Below, piece by piece: positions 6,435-6,509 of a stretch of DNA of 6,509 bases (within the stretch, counting starts at the first letter, position 1; every line of letters begins with the position of its first letter). Source of the DNA: Desulfuromonadaceae bacterium (lineage in GTDB: Bacteria > Desulfobacterota > Desulfuromonadia > Geobacterales > Pseudopelobacteraceae); assembly GCA_028686145.1 (NCBI GenBank), contig JAQUCQ010000195.1, forward strand, positions 1 through 6,509, in the 5' to 3' direction. Both the position numbers and the translations under genes were made by a program. The notes beneath the pieces were generated by a model. It made no database searches, was not told where the DNA came from, and saw nothing but the letters and a program-made list of their open reading frames with translations.

Positions 6435-6441
6435 GGTTGTC
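6421..6441. repeat. Tandem 9-bp repeat at the antitoxin start
   Basis: The + strand reads gtcatggtt twice in a row and then gtc. On the minus strand this gives the ATG ACA ACC ATG ACA start, so the protein begins M-T-T-M-T. The repeat adjoins the ribosome site. It could have arisen by duplication of the start codon region, or it could serve as part of an operator; the sequence does not decide between these. Confidence 0.5.
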
Positions 6442-6509
6442 TCCTTTCCAGAGAAGGGTGAAGTGAAAGACCGGCTATGTGTGAAAAATGACTATCCAAG
6501 GTTGCCAGA

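Overview
This window looks like the distal part of a cell-surface polysaccharide (O-antigen or LPS outer-core type) gene cluster from a Gram-negative bacterium, most likely a proteobacterium. The basis is an inner-membrane phosphoethanolamine transferase, a heptosyltransferase-family (GT9) enzyme, two other glycosyltransferases and two methyltransferases packed on one strand. I cannot name the genus. Sampled lines of the glycosyltransferase and FkbM genes are about 50% GC.

Layout, left to right: (1) the 3' end of a SAM-dependent methyltransferase cut by the window edge (2-310, +); (2) a GT4 glycosyltransferase that overlaps it by 4 nt and starts at TTG (307-1563, +); (3) a 115-nt spacer; (4) a strikingly AT-rich phosphoethanolamine transferase (1679-3328, +); (5) a 56-nt spacer; (6) an FkbM-family methyltransferase starting at GTG (3385-4125, +), overlapping by ATGA a GT2 glycosyltransferase (4122-4949, +), followed 9 nt later by a GT9 glycosyltransferase (4959-6080, +); (7) a hairpin with a T-rich tail at 6151-6178, a likely end of the + operon; (8) on the opposite strand, a small ribbon-helix-helix antitoxin (6177-6434, -) with no toxin gene after it inside the window. 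No stretch above 300 nt lacks a gene.

How the genes may work together (inference): the GT4, GT2 and GT9 enzymes would add successive sugars to a lipid-linked glycan on the cytoplasmic side of the inner membrane. The two methyltransferases would methylate sugar residues or cap the chain. The phosphoethanolamine transferase would act on the periplasmic side, decorating LPS or glycan with phosphoethanolamine. No flippase, polymerase or nucleotide-sugar synthesis gene is visible, so the repeat structure cannot be deduced.

The most informative oddity is gene 4. Tightly coupled genes lie on both sides of it, yet it has its own spacers and far lower GC, so it looks like an insertion into an older operon. 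Within it, the stretch encoding the first part of the catalytic domain (about 2341-2760) is clearly richer in GC, including at third codon positions, than the rest, which suggests a recombinant gene. I found no CRISPR array, tRNA, rRNA, insertion sequence or convincingly new system.
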